Shown: positions 1 through 8,394 of the stretch, piece after piece
Layout of the letters: each line of letters opens with the position of its first letter
How positions within the stretch are numbered: the stretch's first letter is position 1
NCBI RefSeq assembly: GCF_000512915.1
Contig: NZ_CP007034.1
Location: 1,798,001 to 1,862,000 of the forward strand
Direction: 5' to 3'
Length of the DNA stretch: 64,000 nt
Source: Barnesiella viscericola DSM 18177
GTDB taxonomy: Bacteria > Bacteroidota > Bacteroidia > Bacteroidales > Barnesiellaceae
The notes under the pieces: model-generated
Told to the model about the DNA's origin: nothing
Database searches by the model: none
Seen by the model: only the letters and a program-made list of their open reading frames with translations
Translations under genes and position numbers: made by a program

Positions 1-95
1 AGCCGATAGGCCTGGTCCGAATAGGTGTTGTAAAGAATGGTAAAAGCCAACTGGTTGCCCTGTTTTAACTGTATCGTTAAAGCGACGTCGTCCAT
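1..95 (-). CDS. RNA polymerase ECF sigma factor, N-terminal fragment (runs off the window)
   Basis: Reading leftward from the ATG at 93-95, 31 codons are visible before the window edge. They encode a start resembling sigma-70 region 2 of Bacteroidetes ECF factors: a short polar lead, then an AFxxLYxxYxxxxYRL pattern. ECF factors direct RNA polymerase to specific promoters and in this phylum often pair with anti-sigma/TonB regulators. Only the N-terminus is present, so subfamily and target cannot be given. The gene was identified from the raw sequence. Confidence 0.6.
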   Translation of the reverse strand, partial: MDDVALTIQLKQGNQLAFTILYNTYSDQAYR

Positions 96-214
96 TTTTA
101 TCGATTAAGAAAATCCTAGCACGTTGCAATATTCAAAAAAAATAATGAAATCACAAAACAATTTTGATGAATTTAGAGTTACAAATTGGGAGTGAAGCCT
201 CCTCAAAAAGGTCA

Positions 215-254
215 TAAAAAAAAGCTAAACAACCGACCAGCAGTTATTTAGCTT
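215..254 (-). terminator. Rho-independent terminator of tRNA-Leu
   Basis: On the minus strand, just after the tRNA, a 12-bp stem (222-233 with 243-254, one G-U pair) closes a 9-nt loop and is followed by a run of at least seven T (As at 215-221 on the + strand). Confidence 0.8.
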
Positions 255-258
255 CAAG

Positions 259-342
259 TACCCAGAGCCGGGATCGAACCGGCATGGAGGTTAATCCACT
301 GGTGTTTGAGACCAGCGCGTCTACCGATTCCGCCATCTGGGC
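259..342 (-). tRNA. tRNA-Leu (anticodon CAA)
   Basis: An 84-nt class II tRNA. The acceptor stem GCCCAGA pairs with TCTGGGT, leaving discriminator A. The anticodon stem CTGGT/ACCAG closes a 7-nt loop CTCAAAC with anticodon CAA, which reads UUG. The T arm carries GGTTCGATCCC. CCA is not encoded at the 3' end. It has its own promoter and a strong terminator, so it is probably a single-gene transcript. Confidence 0.95.
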
Positions 343-355
343 AGAAAAGACGTGG

Positions 356-387
356 CAAAGGTAAGGATTGATTTTGAATGCGCCAAA
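356..387 (-). promoter_or_regulatory. Promoter of tRNA-Leu
   Basis: On the minus strand, TTTG (387-384), 20 nt, then TACCTTTG (363-356). This is the Bacteroidetes -33/-7 arrangement and puts the transcript start a few bases before the tRNA. Confidence 0.8.
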
Positions 388-485
388 TAATCTCTGTTTT
401 TTTTCAAAAAAAGTTATTCTACACATCTTCCTAAGGAAAAATAAGTTACATTAGCGGAAGAATTAACATAAAAAATGGCACAATC

Positions 486-1562
486 ATGGAAAATCGATAT
501 TGTGTAATTATGGGAGGCGGCGTAGGAAGCCGTTTTTGGCCGTTCAGCCGCAATAGCAGACCGAAACAATTTCTCGATTTCTTCGGGATAGGGCGTTCGT
601 TGTTGCAAATGAGCTACGACCGTTTCGTGAAAATAATCCCCAAAGACCACATCTTCATCGTAACGAACGAAATCTATGTCGATGTGATTAAGGAGCAGCT
701 GCCCGAACTGCCCGAAGCCAATATCCTGCTGGAACCGGCCCGACGCAATACGGCCCCCTGCATTGCCTGGGCGGCTTATCACATACGGGCCATCAACCCC
801 AATGCCAACATTGTGGTAGCACCCTCCGACCACCTCATTCTCAAAGAAGAGGAGTTTGCCCGCTGCATCAATCTGGGGCTTGAATTCGTGGCCAAATATC
901 CGGCCTTGCTCACCTTGGGCATCAAACCCAACCGGCCCGAAACGGGATATGGCTACATACAGATAGGCGAAGATGCCGAAGGCGACATCAAGACGGTGAA
1001 GACCTTTACCGAAAAACCGAATCTCGAATTTGCCAAAATGTTTGTCGAAAGCGGCGAATTTTTCTGGAACTCGGGTATCTTTATCTGGAATGTACAGACC
1101 ATCATCAAGGCCTTCCAGCGCTTCTTGCCCGACATCTCCAACCGTTTCGAGGAGCACAACGAGGTATTCAACACACCGGCCGAACAGGCGTTTATCAACG
1201 ACAATTTTGCGGCCTGTCCCAATATCTCGATCGACTTCGGCATCATGGAGAAGGCGTCGAACGTATTCGTACTCTGCGCCGACTTCGGGTGGAGCGACCT
1301 GGGTTCGTGGAGCGCCTTGTATGACCACTCGCCCAAAAACAAGGACGGCAACGTGGCTCAGGGCTGCAAAACATTGCTCTACAATACAGCCAACAACGTG
1401 ATTGCCGTGAAAGGCGACAAGCTGGTGGTTGTCGAGGGCCTGAAAGATTATATCGTTGCCGAAGCCGACAATGTACTGCTCATCTGCCCCAAGAGCGAGG
1501 AACAAAAAATCAAACAGTTTGTCACCGATGCCAAGATGGCCTACGACGATACCTACATCTAA
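486..1562 (+). CDS. manC: Mannose-1-phosphate guanylyltransferase
   Basis: Makes GDP-mannose from mannose-1-phosphate and GTP, for capsule, O-antigen and fucose glycans. The 358-aa protein has the nucleotidyltransferase signature GGGVGSRFWPFSR (residues 10-22), PKQF at 26-29 and a FTEKP motif near residue 174. It matches the monofunctional cytosolic form and lacks the C-terminal phosphomannose isomerase cupin of ~470-aa bifunctional enzymes. It stands alone, with a terminator after it and deoC convergent downstream. No other capsule gene adjoins it, so it probably supplies GDP-mannose generally. Confidence 0.92.
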   Translation: MENRYCVIMGGGVGSRFWPFSRNSRPKQFLDFFGIGRSLLQMSYDRFVKIIPKDHIFIVTNEIYVDVIKEQLPELPEANILLEPARRNTAPCIAWAAYHIRAINPNANIVVAPSDHLILKEEEFARCINLGLEFVAKYPALLTLGIKPNRPETGYGYIQIGEDAEGDIKTVKTFTEKPNLEFAKMFVESGEFFWNSGIFIWNVQTIIKAFQRFLPDISNRFEEHNEVFNTPAEQAFINDNFAACPNISIDFGIMEKASNVFVLCADFGWSDLGSWSALYDHSPKNKDGNVAQGCKTLLYNTANNVIAVKGDKLVVVEGLKDYIVAEADNVLLICPKSEEQKIKQFVTDAKMAYDDTYI

Positions 1563-1594
1563 ACCCGTCGGCCAGTCGACCTCATCATTCAAGA

Positions 1595-1635
1595 TAAAAG
1601 AGAGGGCCGGAGAACAATCTCCGGCCCTCTCTTTA
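1595..1635. terminator. Bidirectional terminator between manC and deoC
   Basis: A perfect 15-bp stem (1599-1613 with 1618-1632) has a 4-nt ACAA loop, with A and T tracts on its flanks. It lies between the convergent stops of manC and deoC and can serve both. Confidence 0.85.
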
Positions 1636-1656
1636 TCACATTATTTTTTCGCACGC

Positions 1657-2550
1657 TTAAAAGAATTTCGTGGGTGTGCCCCAAATATCGGTGAGCAGAT
1701 TGTTGGCCAATCGACTGGCACCGATTCTGAAATGTTCGTTGTTGAGCCATTTCTCGCCCAGCACCTCTTTGACCACGCAATAATACTTCACGGCATCGAC
1801 CGTCGTCGAGATACCACCGGCAGGCTTGAACCCGATCATCGTGCCCGTCTGCTCGTAATATTCCTTGATGGCCTGACACATCACATAAGCGGCTTCGAGT
1901 GTGGCAGCCGGCTCGGTTTTGCCCGTCGAGGTCTTGATGAAATCGGCTCCCGAATAGATCGACAGCAACGAGGCTTTCTTCACGTTGGAGGCCGTCTTCA
2001 AGGCCCCCGATTCGAGAATCACTTTCAGGTGCGACTCCTTGCAGGCGTGCTTCAGTTCCTCGATCTCCTGGCACATCTCCTCATAGTTGCCAGCCAGGAA
2101 ATTGCCCACGTTGATGACAATATCGATCTCGTCGGCTCCATCGGCTACGGCGAGCGCCGTTTCGGCCACCTTCACCTCGGTAAAGGTCTGCGACGAGGGG
2201 AAACCGCCCGACACAGAGGCTATATTCACGGCCGACACGTCGAGATTGGCCCGAACGGTCCCGGCAAAATTGGGATACACGCAGATGGCAGCCACGTTGT
2301 CCATCTCGGGGTGCTCCTCCTCAAAATCGTTCACCCGCTTGGTCATACGGGTAATCGACTCGGTGTTGTCCTCGGTGTGCAATGACGTCAGGTCGATGCA
2401 GTGGAACAAAAACTTGTACACGTCGGGTGTACTGTTTGCGGCCAAATTGTCCCGAACGATTTTCTCTACGGCAGCCGCTACTTGGGCATCGTCCAAATCG
2501 GTATTGTACCGACTCAACATTTCTTCGTACTTGTCCAATTTATTATCCAT
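1657..2550 (-). CDS. deoC: Deoxyribose-phosphate aldolase
   Basis: Cleaves 2-deoxyribose-5-phosphate to glyceraldehyde-3-phosphate and acetaldehyde in deoxynucleoside salvage. This 297-aa TIM-barrel class I aldolase has the Schiff-base lysine K206 in DFIKTSTGK, a second active-site lysine K242 in GFKPAGG, and the acidic residue D143 in EIDIVIN. It is last in the leftward dtd-mazG-deoC unit, and its start overlaps the mazG stop by 8 nt, which implies translational coupling. Confidence 0.95.
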   Translation of the reverse strand: MDNKLDKYEEMLSRYNTDLDDAQVAAAVEKIVRDNLAANSTPDVYKFLFHCIDLTSLHTEDNTESITRMTKRVNDFEEEHPEMDNVAAICVYPNFAGTVRANLDVSAVNIASVSGGFPSSQTFTEVKVAETALAVADGADEIDIVINVGNFLAGNYEEMCQEIEELKHACKESHLKVILESGALKTASNVKKASLLSIYSGADFIKTSTGKTEPAATLEAAYVMCQAIKEYYEQTGTMIGFKPAGGISTTVDAVKYYCVVKEVLGEKWLNNEHFRIGASRLANNLLTDIWGTPTKFF

Positions 2551-2878
2551 GTTTGGTCAGTTTAGGATTATTGATATGTCTTGTTTTATCTCGATTGGTC
2601 TTCTTCTCGATATTCTTCTCAAAAGCGGCGGTCAAATCGACCCCCGTCTGATTGGCCAAGCAGAGCAGCACCCAGAAGACGTCGCAAAGTTCGTCCGACA
2701 GGTCGCTCTGTTCTTCCCCGGGCTTGAACGACTGTTCGCCATACCGGCGCGCAATGATGCGGGCCACCTCGCCCACCTCTTCGGTCAGGATAGCCATATT
2801 GGTCAACTCGCTGAAATATCTTACCCCGACACTCTTGATCCAGGCATCGACCTGCTCTTGTGCCTCTTTTATCGTCAT
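2543..2878 (-). CDS. MazG-like nucleotide pyrophosphohydrolase
   Basis: A 111-aa all-alpha NTP pyrophosphatase of the single-domain MazG type, expected to hydrolyse (d)NTPs to monophosphates plus pyrophosphate as house-cleaning. Metal-binding acidic motifs are visible: EExxE at 33-37 and DExxD at 62-66. The start chosen is MTIKEAQ, because the upstream in-frame ATG would reach into dtd and lacks family resemblance. It lies between dtd (5-nt gap) and deoC (overlap), so it is co-transcribed with both. Exact substrate unknown. Confidence 0.85.
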   Translation of the reverse strand: MTIKEAQEQVDAWIKSVGVRYFSELTNMAILTEEVGEVARIIARRYGEQSFKPGEEQSDLSDELCDVFWVLLCLANQTGVDLTAAFEKNIEKKTNRDKTRHINNPKLTKHG

Positions 2879-2883
2879 AATCT

Positions 2884-3336
2884 CTATTCCTTGTTTTTGG
2901 TATCCATACAAATCGTTACCGGGCCGTCGTTCACCAATTCTACCTGCATGTCGGCCCCGAAAACGCCCGTGGCGACCTGCCGCCCCACCTCCTCGGAGAA
3001 ACGCCGGCAGAAGGCCTCATACATAGGCACAGCCACCTCGTGACCGGCTGCCCGTATGTACGACGGACGGTTCCCCTTCTTGGTCGAAGCCAACAGCGTG
3101 AACTGGCTCACCACCATTGCTTCACCACCTATATCGAGCAGGGAGCGGTTCATCACCCCGTTTTCATCGTCAAAAATACGCAGGTTGGCACACTTCTTCA
3201 CCAGCCATTCGAGCTCCGAGAGCTCATCGCTCTCTTCGACTCCCAGCAAAATCAAAAGCCCTCGTCCGATAGCCGAATGCAACTCCCCGCCTATCGTTAC
3301 CGAAGCTCGCTTTACTCGTTGAACAACTACTCTCAT
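2884..3336 (-). CDS. dtd: D-aminoacyl-tRNA deacylase
   Basis: Hydrolyses D-amino acids mis-attached to tRNA, in the cytosol. The protein has 150 aa, the usual family length, with both active-site signatures: SQFTL at 77-81 and NxGPVT (NDGPVT) at 136-141. It is first in a three-gene leftward unit with mazG and deoC and has a good promoter about 100 bp upstream, separating it from uvrC. Confidence 0.95.
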   Translation of the reverse strand: MRVVVQRVKRASVTIGGELHSAIGRGLLILLGVEESDELSELEWLVKKCANLRIFDDENGVMNRSLLDIGGEAMVVSQFTLLASTKKGNRPSYIRAAGHEVAVPMYEAFCRRFSEEVGRQVATGVFGADMQVELVNDGPVTICMDTKNKE

Positions 3337-3433
3337 GAGATTCTTTCCGTTCTATCACATCGATGCCAATGCCCCACAGCCCCTTCCCCGACCAGCGGGA
3401 AAATCGGACACGGGAATCTCTCTGCATCAGCTA

Positions 3434-3464
3434 CAAAGATAATACAATCGACCGCAGAAACAAA
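3434..3464 (-). promoter_or_regulatory. Promoter of dtd-mazG-deoC
   Basis: On the minus strand, TTTG (3464-3461), 19 nt, TATCTTTG (3441-3434). It sits in the 233-bp uvrC-dtd gap. Nothing else is apparent in that gap. Confidence 0.75.
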
Positions 3465-3569
3465 TTTTATTTCTCTCCTCTCTCCGCAGCCCGTGAAGTC
3501 TCCGGGTCAGAATTGAAAAAGAGGCTCCTGTATAAAGTTATTAAATATTTGAATATCAGTATAATATAC

Positions 3570-5366
3570 TCATTTTAGGGATTCTTTGATAATCCGGGCC
3601 TTGGCCTCACCGATAACCGAAGCCAAATCGACTTCCGAAGCCTCTTTAATGCGCTTCACACTCCTGAAATGCGTCAGCAACGCATCTCGGGTTCTAGGGC
3701 CTATCCCGACAATGGAATCGAGGGCCGATTTCACCTGCCCCTTGCTCCGCTTGTTGCGGTGGAAAGTGATGCCGAACCGGTGGGCTTCGTCGCGCATGTG
3801 CTGGATTACCCGCAGCGATTCGGAGTTTTTATCAATATACAACGGCAAGGAATCGCCGGGAAAATAGATCTCCTCCAACCGCTTGGCAATACCCACAATG
3901 GGCACCTTGCCTCGCAAACCCAAGGCTTCGAGCGATTCCAGTGCCGCACTCAACTGCCCTTTGCCGCCATCGACGATAACAAGCTGGGGCAACTCCTCCC
4001 CTTCGTCGAGCAGACGCCGGTAACGACGATAGATAATCTCACGCATCGAAGCAAAGTCGTCGGGCCCCACTACGGTCTTAATATCGAAATGGCGATAATC
4101 CTTCTTCGAGGGTTTTCCCTTCTTGAAGACGACACACGAGGCCACCGGATTGGTGCCTTGTATATTGGAGTTGTCGAAGCACTCCATGTGCCACGGCAAT
4201 TCGGGCAATCTGAAATCTTGCTGTATGCGCGAGAGCACCCGCATGACCCGTTGCTCGGGATTCAACTTTTCATTCTGTTTCAGCCGGTCGATCTTGTACT
4301 GCTTTACATTCTGCTCCGAAACGGCCAACAACTTTTTCTTGTCGCCCCGTTGCGGAACCACAAATTCCAAATTGTCGAACCTCGACTCGGGCAAAAAGGG
4401 CACCAACGCCTCCTTGGCCTTGCTGCCGAATCGTGAACGCAGTTCGGCAATACCCAAAGAGAGTATTTCAGGTGCCGATTCATCGAGCTTTTTCTTATAC
4501 TCAATCGTAATACTTTGCACAATCGAACCCCCTCGTACGTGCATGTAATTGACAAAAGCCACCCCCTCGTCCTCGTCGTAGGAGAAGACATCGATTTCGT
4601 GCAAAGCCGGATTTACAATAACCGATTTGGCCTTGTATTTCTCGATTAAATCATACTTTTCCTTAATCGCCTGCGCCTCCTCGAAACGCAACTCGGCCGA
4701 GAGCTTCTGCATCTCCTCCAACAAGTGCCGGCTCAACTGGTGTATATCCCCATTGAGAATCTGCCGCACCTGTTCGATATAGCCGTCATACTCCTCCTCC
4801 GAAATCTTCCCTTCGCAGCACCCCTTGCAGTTTTTGATATGGTATTGCAGGCATACCCTGAACCGTTTTTTTGCGATGTTTTCGGGGGTAAGCGCATAGT
4901 TGCAGGTACGTATGGGATAGAGTTCGCGAATCAGTTCCAGCACGGTTTTGGCCAGATGCACATTGGCATACGGACCATAATATTTCGAGCCGTCGCGATA
5001 CACCTTACGGGTAAGGAATACCCGGGGGAAATGCTCACTGCGCAGGCAAATCCACGGATAGGTCTTGTCGTCTTTGAGTAAAACGTTATAGCGGGGCTTG
5101 TACTCCTTGATCAGACTGTTTTCAAGATGCAAGGCATCTTCCTCGGTCTTGACAACAATATATTGCAAGTCATAGATATTCTTGACCAGCATATTCGTCT
5201 TGGCCGAATCGTGCACCTTGTTGAAGTACGACGACACCCGGCGTTTCAAGTTCTTCGCCTTCCCCACATAAATAATCTTGCCCGTTTTGTCGAAGTATTG
5301 ATACACCCCGGGGGTATCCGGCAAAAGGGCAAGTTTATTCTTGATATTTTCGTTTTTCTCGGTCAA
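3570..5366 (-). CDS. uvrC: Excinuclease ABC subunit C
   Basis: Dual-incision nuclease of nucleotide excision repair; it cuts both sides of a lesion after loading by UvrAB. The 598-aa protein has the GIY-YIG domain at the N-terminus (GVY at 20-22, YVG at 34-36), a UVR helical motif around 205-235 (LRFEEAQAIKEKY), the RNase H-like endonuclease half with FDNSN and VDGGKGQ motifs, and a C-terminal helix-hairpin-helix pair (LDSIVGIGPRTRDALL). It follows apt by 6 nt, so is probably co-transcribed with mnmG-apt. Confidence 0.97.
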   Translation of the reverse strand: MTEKNENIKNKLALLPDTPGVYQYFDKTGKIIYVGKAKNLKRRVSSYFNKVHDSAKTNMLVKNIYDLQYIVVKTEEDALHLENSLIKEYKPRYNVLLKDDKTYPWICLRSEHFPRVFLTRKVYRDGSKYYGPYANVHLAKTVLELIRELYPIRTCNYALTPENIAKKRFRVCLQYHIKNCKGCCEGKISEEEYDGYIEQVRQILNGDIHQLSRHLLEEMQKLSAELRFEEAQAIKEKYDLIEKYKAKSVIVNPALHEIDVFSYDEDEGVAFVNYMHVRGGSIVQSITIEYKKKLDESAPEILSLGIAELRSRFGSKAKEALVPFLPESRFDNLEFVVPQRGDKKKLLAVSEQNVKQYKIDRLKQNEKLNPEQRVMRVLSRIQQDFRLPELPWHMECFDNSNIQGTNPVASCVVFKKGKPSKKDYRHFDIKTVVGPDDFASMREIIYRRYRRLLDEGEELPQLVIVDGGKGQLSAALESLEALGLRGKVPIVGIAKRLEEIYFPGDSLPLYIDKNSESLRVIQHMRDEAHRFGITFHRNKRSKGQVKSALDSIVGIGPRTRDALLTHFRSVKRIKEASEVDLASVIGEAKARIIKESLK

Positions 5367-5372
5367 TTCGTC

Positions 5373-5897
5373 TTAATATTTAATCAAGGCATCTACCTCT
5401 ACATCGGCAGGGAATACCTCACGGCCCTTCAAGAATTCCAGTTCGACCAGGAAGTTGACATAGACTTTTTTCGGATTAAACCGTTTTACCAGATTATATG
5501 CAGCCAACATGGTTCCACCCGTTGCCAGCAAATCGTCGTGCAGCAAGACCACGTCATCTTCGCACAGGGCATCTTTGTGAATCTCGATCACATCAACTCC
5601 ATACTCTTTGGTATAACTCTCCTGCCACGTCTCGGCCGGCAATTTCCCGGGCTTGCGCATAGGCACAAATCCGGCACCGATACGGGTAGCCACAATGGGA
5701 CCCATAATAAATCCGCGCGACTCGATACCTACCACCTTGGTAATACCCTTCTCGGCATACATGCGGGTGAGCATATCCGACAACTCCTTCAAGCAATCGG
5801 CATCTTTGAACACCGTAGTCAAGTCTCTAAATATAATCCCCTTTTGCGGGAAATCGACTACATCGCGAATCTTGCTTTTAATAATCTCTACACTCAT
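5373..5897 (-). CDS. apt: Adenine phosphoribosyltransferase
   Basis: Salvages adenine to AMP using PRPP. The 174-aa protein has the PRPP-binding loop VVLLHDDLLATGGT (about residues 115-128) and the FRDLTTVF segment typical of APRT near residue 24. It lies between mnmG (72-nt gap that holds parS) and uvrC (6-nt gap) in a leftward housekeeping run. Confidence 0.96.
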   Translation of the reverse strand: MSVEIIKSKIRDVVDFPQKGIIFRDLTTVFKDADCLKELSDMLTRMYAEKGITKVVGIESRGFIMGPIVATRIGAGFVPMRKPGKLPAETWQESYTKEYGVDVIEIHKDALCEDDVVLLHDDLLATGGTMLAAYNLVKRFNPKKVYVNFLVELEFLKGREVFPADVEVDALIKY

Positions 5898-5953
5898 TTC
5901 TATTCTTGTTTTTTGTTTGTTTTCTCCTTTTGTAGAAAGGCTTTTGGTCGTTT

Positions 5954-5969
5954 TGTTTCACGTGAAACA
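5954..5969. other. parS: parS centromere-like site
   Basis: The exact 16-bp palindrome TGTTTCACGTGAAACA matches the conserved ParB-binding parS consensus. It directly abuts the mnmG stop codon (5970-5972) in the mnmG-apt gap. parS sites cluster near oriC, and this one is about 33 kb from the origin proposed here. I noticed no second copy, but did not search exhaustively. Confidence 0.9.
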
Positions 5970-7844
5970 TTAGCGACCGCAAAGCAACAATAAGATGTTT
6001 ATATCGCTCGGCGAGATGCCCGGAATGCGCGAAGCCTGCGCAATGGTTTCGGGGTCTATCTTCTCCAATTTCTGACGGGCCTCAGTCGACAAGGCATGCA
6101 GTTCACTATACTTGAACTTACCCCGTATGCGAATATGTTCCAACCGGGCAATCTTTTCGGCAATCATCTTTTCACGATCGATATAGCCCTGGTATTTCAT
6201 CTTTATCTCGGCAGCCTCGACAATCTCCTCCCGACGGTTTTTGATGGAATCCATCTCCCGTTTCAAGGCCGGAACCAGCTGCGAGAGTTGTTCCAAATCG
6301 AGTTGCGGGCGCAAAACGAGGTCGATTAACCGCACACCCTGTTTCAACGGTGTGGTACCCAACGCCTCCAATCCGGCATTGATATAGGCCGGTTTTATCG
6401 AATAGTGTTCGGCAAAATGGATTAAATGAGCTACCCTGTCCTTCTTCTCCTTCCACAAATCATATCGGTCTTGTTTGGCCAATCCCAGCTGATAGGAGCG
6501 CTCGGTCAACCGCATGTCGGCATCGTCCTGCCGCAGCAGAATGCGATATTCGGCCCGCGAGGTGAACATACGATAGGGCTCGTCGACCCCCTTGGTAACC
6601 AGGTCGTCGATGAGAACGCCGATATAGGCTTCGTCGCGCCCCAGCGTAAACGGCTCGCCTCCGTGACAGTTGATATGGGCGTTGATACCGGCCACAAGCC
6701 CCTGCCCTCCGGCCTCTTCATATCCGGTCGTACCGTTTATCTGTCCGGCGAAAAAGAGGTTGGCAATCCGTTTGGTTTCGAGGTTGTGATTCAACTGCGT
6801 GGGATCGAAATAGTCATACTCAATGGCATATCCGGGGCGATAGATGCGCACATCGCGCAAGGCCGGGATTGCCTGCAAAGCCCTCACCTGCACATCGAGC
6901 GGGAGCGACGAGGAGAAACCGTTGAGATAGTACTCCTGGGTCGTCTCTCCTTCGGGTTCGAGGAAGAGCTGATGCTCGGTTTTATCGGGGAAAGTGACAA
7001 TTTTGGTTTCGATACTGGGGCAATAGCGAGGCCCTATACTCTGTATCTGCCCGTTGTAAAGCGGCGAATCGGGCAGTCCGGCACGCAAGATGTCGTGAAC
7101 CTGCTCGTTGGTATAGATGGTCCAGCAACTGCGCTGCTTCAACGGACGGGGTGTGAAATCGAGGAACGAGAACTTGTGAAAATCGTTATCGCCCTGCTGC
7201 TCGGCAGCCTCATCGAAGTGAATGCTGCGGCCGTCGATACGCACCGGTGTACCCGTCTTCATGCGTCCGGCGGTAAAACCCAACGATACCAATTGCTCGG
7301 TGATTCCGTATGAAGCAGGCTCCGAAATACGACCTCCCCGCAGCTTCGTGCGTCCGATGTGCATCAGTCCGTTCATGAAGGTACCCGTCGTGAGCACCAC
7401 ACACTTGGCCGTAAAGGTCACATTCATGGCCGTTACCACACCCGCAACCCGTCCGTCTTTTACAAGAATCTGATTTACAGAATCTTGCCACATATACAGG
7501 TTATCAGTATTCTCGATTATCGAGCGCCAGGTAGTGATGAACTTGGCGCGGTCGCTCTGCGACCGGGGACTCCACATGGCGGGCCCCTTCGAGCGGTTCA
7601 GCATTCTGAATTGTATGGCTGTCTTATCGGTCACAATTCCCATGAAACCGCCCAAAGCGTCGATTTCGCGAACAATCTGCCCCTTGGCAATTCCACCTAC
7701 GGCAGGATTGCAACTCATCTGGGCTATCTTGTTCATATCCATAGTGATAAGCAGCGTCTTCGAGCCTAAGTTGGCCGACGCGCATGCCGCTTCGCAACCG
7801 GCATGACCTGCACCCACTACGATTACATCATAATTAAAATCCAT
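5970..7844 (-). CDS. mnmG: tRNA uridine-5-carboxymethylaminomethyl modification enzyme, FAD subunit
   Basis: With MnmE, makes cmnm5U at the wobble position of certain tRNAs using FAD, glycine and methylene-THF. The 624-aa protein has the FAD Rossmann motif VGAGHAGCEAA at 10-20, the CNPAVGGIAKGQ signature near 45-56, and an ETGYEEAGGQGL-like segment where the FAD site is completed (here TTGYEEAGGQGL). It is downstream of ybeY and upstream of apt. parS overlaps the very end of its transcript. Confidence 0.97.
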   Translation of the reverse strand: MDFNYDVIVVGAGHAGCEAACASANLGSKTLLITMDMNKIAQMSCNPAVGGIAKGQIVREIDALGGFMGIVTDKTAIQFRMLNRSKGPAMWSPRSQSDRAKFITTWRSIIENTDNLYMWQDSVNQILVKDGRVAGVVTAMNVTFTAKCVVLTTGTFMNGLMHIGRTKLRGGRISEPASYGITEQLVSLGFTAGRMKTGTPVRIDGRSIHFDEAAEQQGDNDFHKFSFLDFTPRPLKQRSCWTIYTNEQVHDILRAGLPDSPLYNGQIQSIGPRYCPSIETKIVTFPDKTEHQLFLEPEGETTQEYYLNGFSSSLPLDVQVRALQAIPALRDVRIYRPGYAIEYDYFDPTQLNHNLETKRIANLFFAGQINGTTGYEEAGGQGLVAGINAHINCHGGEPFTLGRDEAYIGVLIDDLVTKGVDEPYRMFTSRAEYRILLRQDDADMRLTERSYQLGLAKQDRYDLWKEKKDRVAHLIHFAEHYSIKPAYINAGLEALGTTPLKQGVRLIDLVLRPQLDLEQLSQLVPALKREMDSIKNRREEIVEAAEIKMKYQGYIDREKMIAEKIARLEHIRIRGKFKYSELHALSTEARQKLEKIDPETIAQASRIPGISPSDINILLLLCGR

Positions 7845-7918
7845 TGTATCTTATCTCTCCATGACTGGTGCGGGAAAAGGCATGTCCCTTCCCCACCCCT
7901 GGTCACTTTTATACTCGA

Positions 7919-8332
7919 TTATCTCAATTTCAGAGCCTCGTCCTCGCAACGAGTCATCGCCTCGCGTTCACCCGGACCTTTGTCGTTGATTCCGCACAAA
8001 TGCAGAATGCCGTGAATGATGATGCGATGGAGCTCCTCGTCGTAGTCGGTTCCAAACTGTTCGGCATTGGAACGGACCGTGTCCACGCTGATAAATATAT
8101 CGCCGCTTATCTTGTCGCCCTCGGTATAGTCGAAGGTGATTACATCGGTATAATAGTCATGCTGCAAATAGGTGCGGTTCACTTCGAGAATCTTCTCGTC
8201 GGAGCAAAAAATGTAGGCAATGTCACCACATCTTTTCCCATAGCCCGAAGCGACCCGACGTATCCAGTCAGTCGTCTCTCTCTTTTTGATCGCCGGCATC
8301 TTGACATCTTCGGCAAAATAACTCACAGCCAT
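7919..8332 (-). CDS. ybeY: Endoribonuclease YbeY (rRNA maturation)
   Basis: Metal-dependent single-strand endoribonuclease in 16S rRNA 3'-end maturation and ribosome quality control. 137 aa from the MAVSYF start, chosen because the promoter's predicted transcript start (about 8352) lies downstream of the longer reading frame's start. The active-site motif reads HGILHLCGINDK: the first two metal-ligand histidines are present, but the third histidine of the usual HGxLHLxGxxH is Asp. As I recall, this is common in Bacteroidetes. First gene of the ybeY-mnmG-apt-uvrC run. Confidence 0.92.
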   Translation of the reverse strand: MAVSYFAEDVKMPAIKKRETTDWIRRVASGYGKRCGDIAYIFCSDEKILEVNRTYLQHDYYTDVITFDYTEGDKISGDIFISVDTVRSNAEQFGTDYDEELHRIIIHGILHLCGINDKGPGEREAMTRCEDEALKLR

Positions 8333-8357
8333 AACAATTCGCTTTATAATACCGCTA

Positions 8358-8388
8358 CAAAGATAGTGCAAACCACGGGTAGAAACAA
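8358..8388 (-). promoter_or_regulatory. Promoter of ybeY
   Basis: On the minus strand, TTG (8388-8386), 20 nt, TATCTTTG (8365-8358). It lies just after the stop of the SpmA/B-type gene and fixes the ybeY start at 8332. Confidence 0.75.
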
Positions 8389-8394
8389 GTTTAT

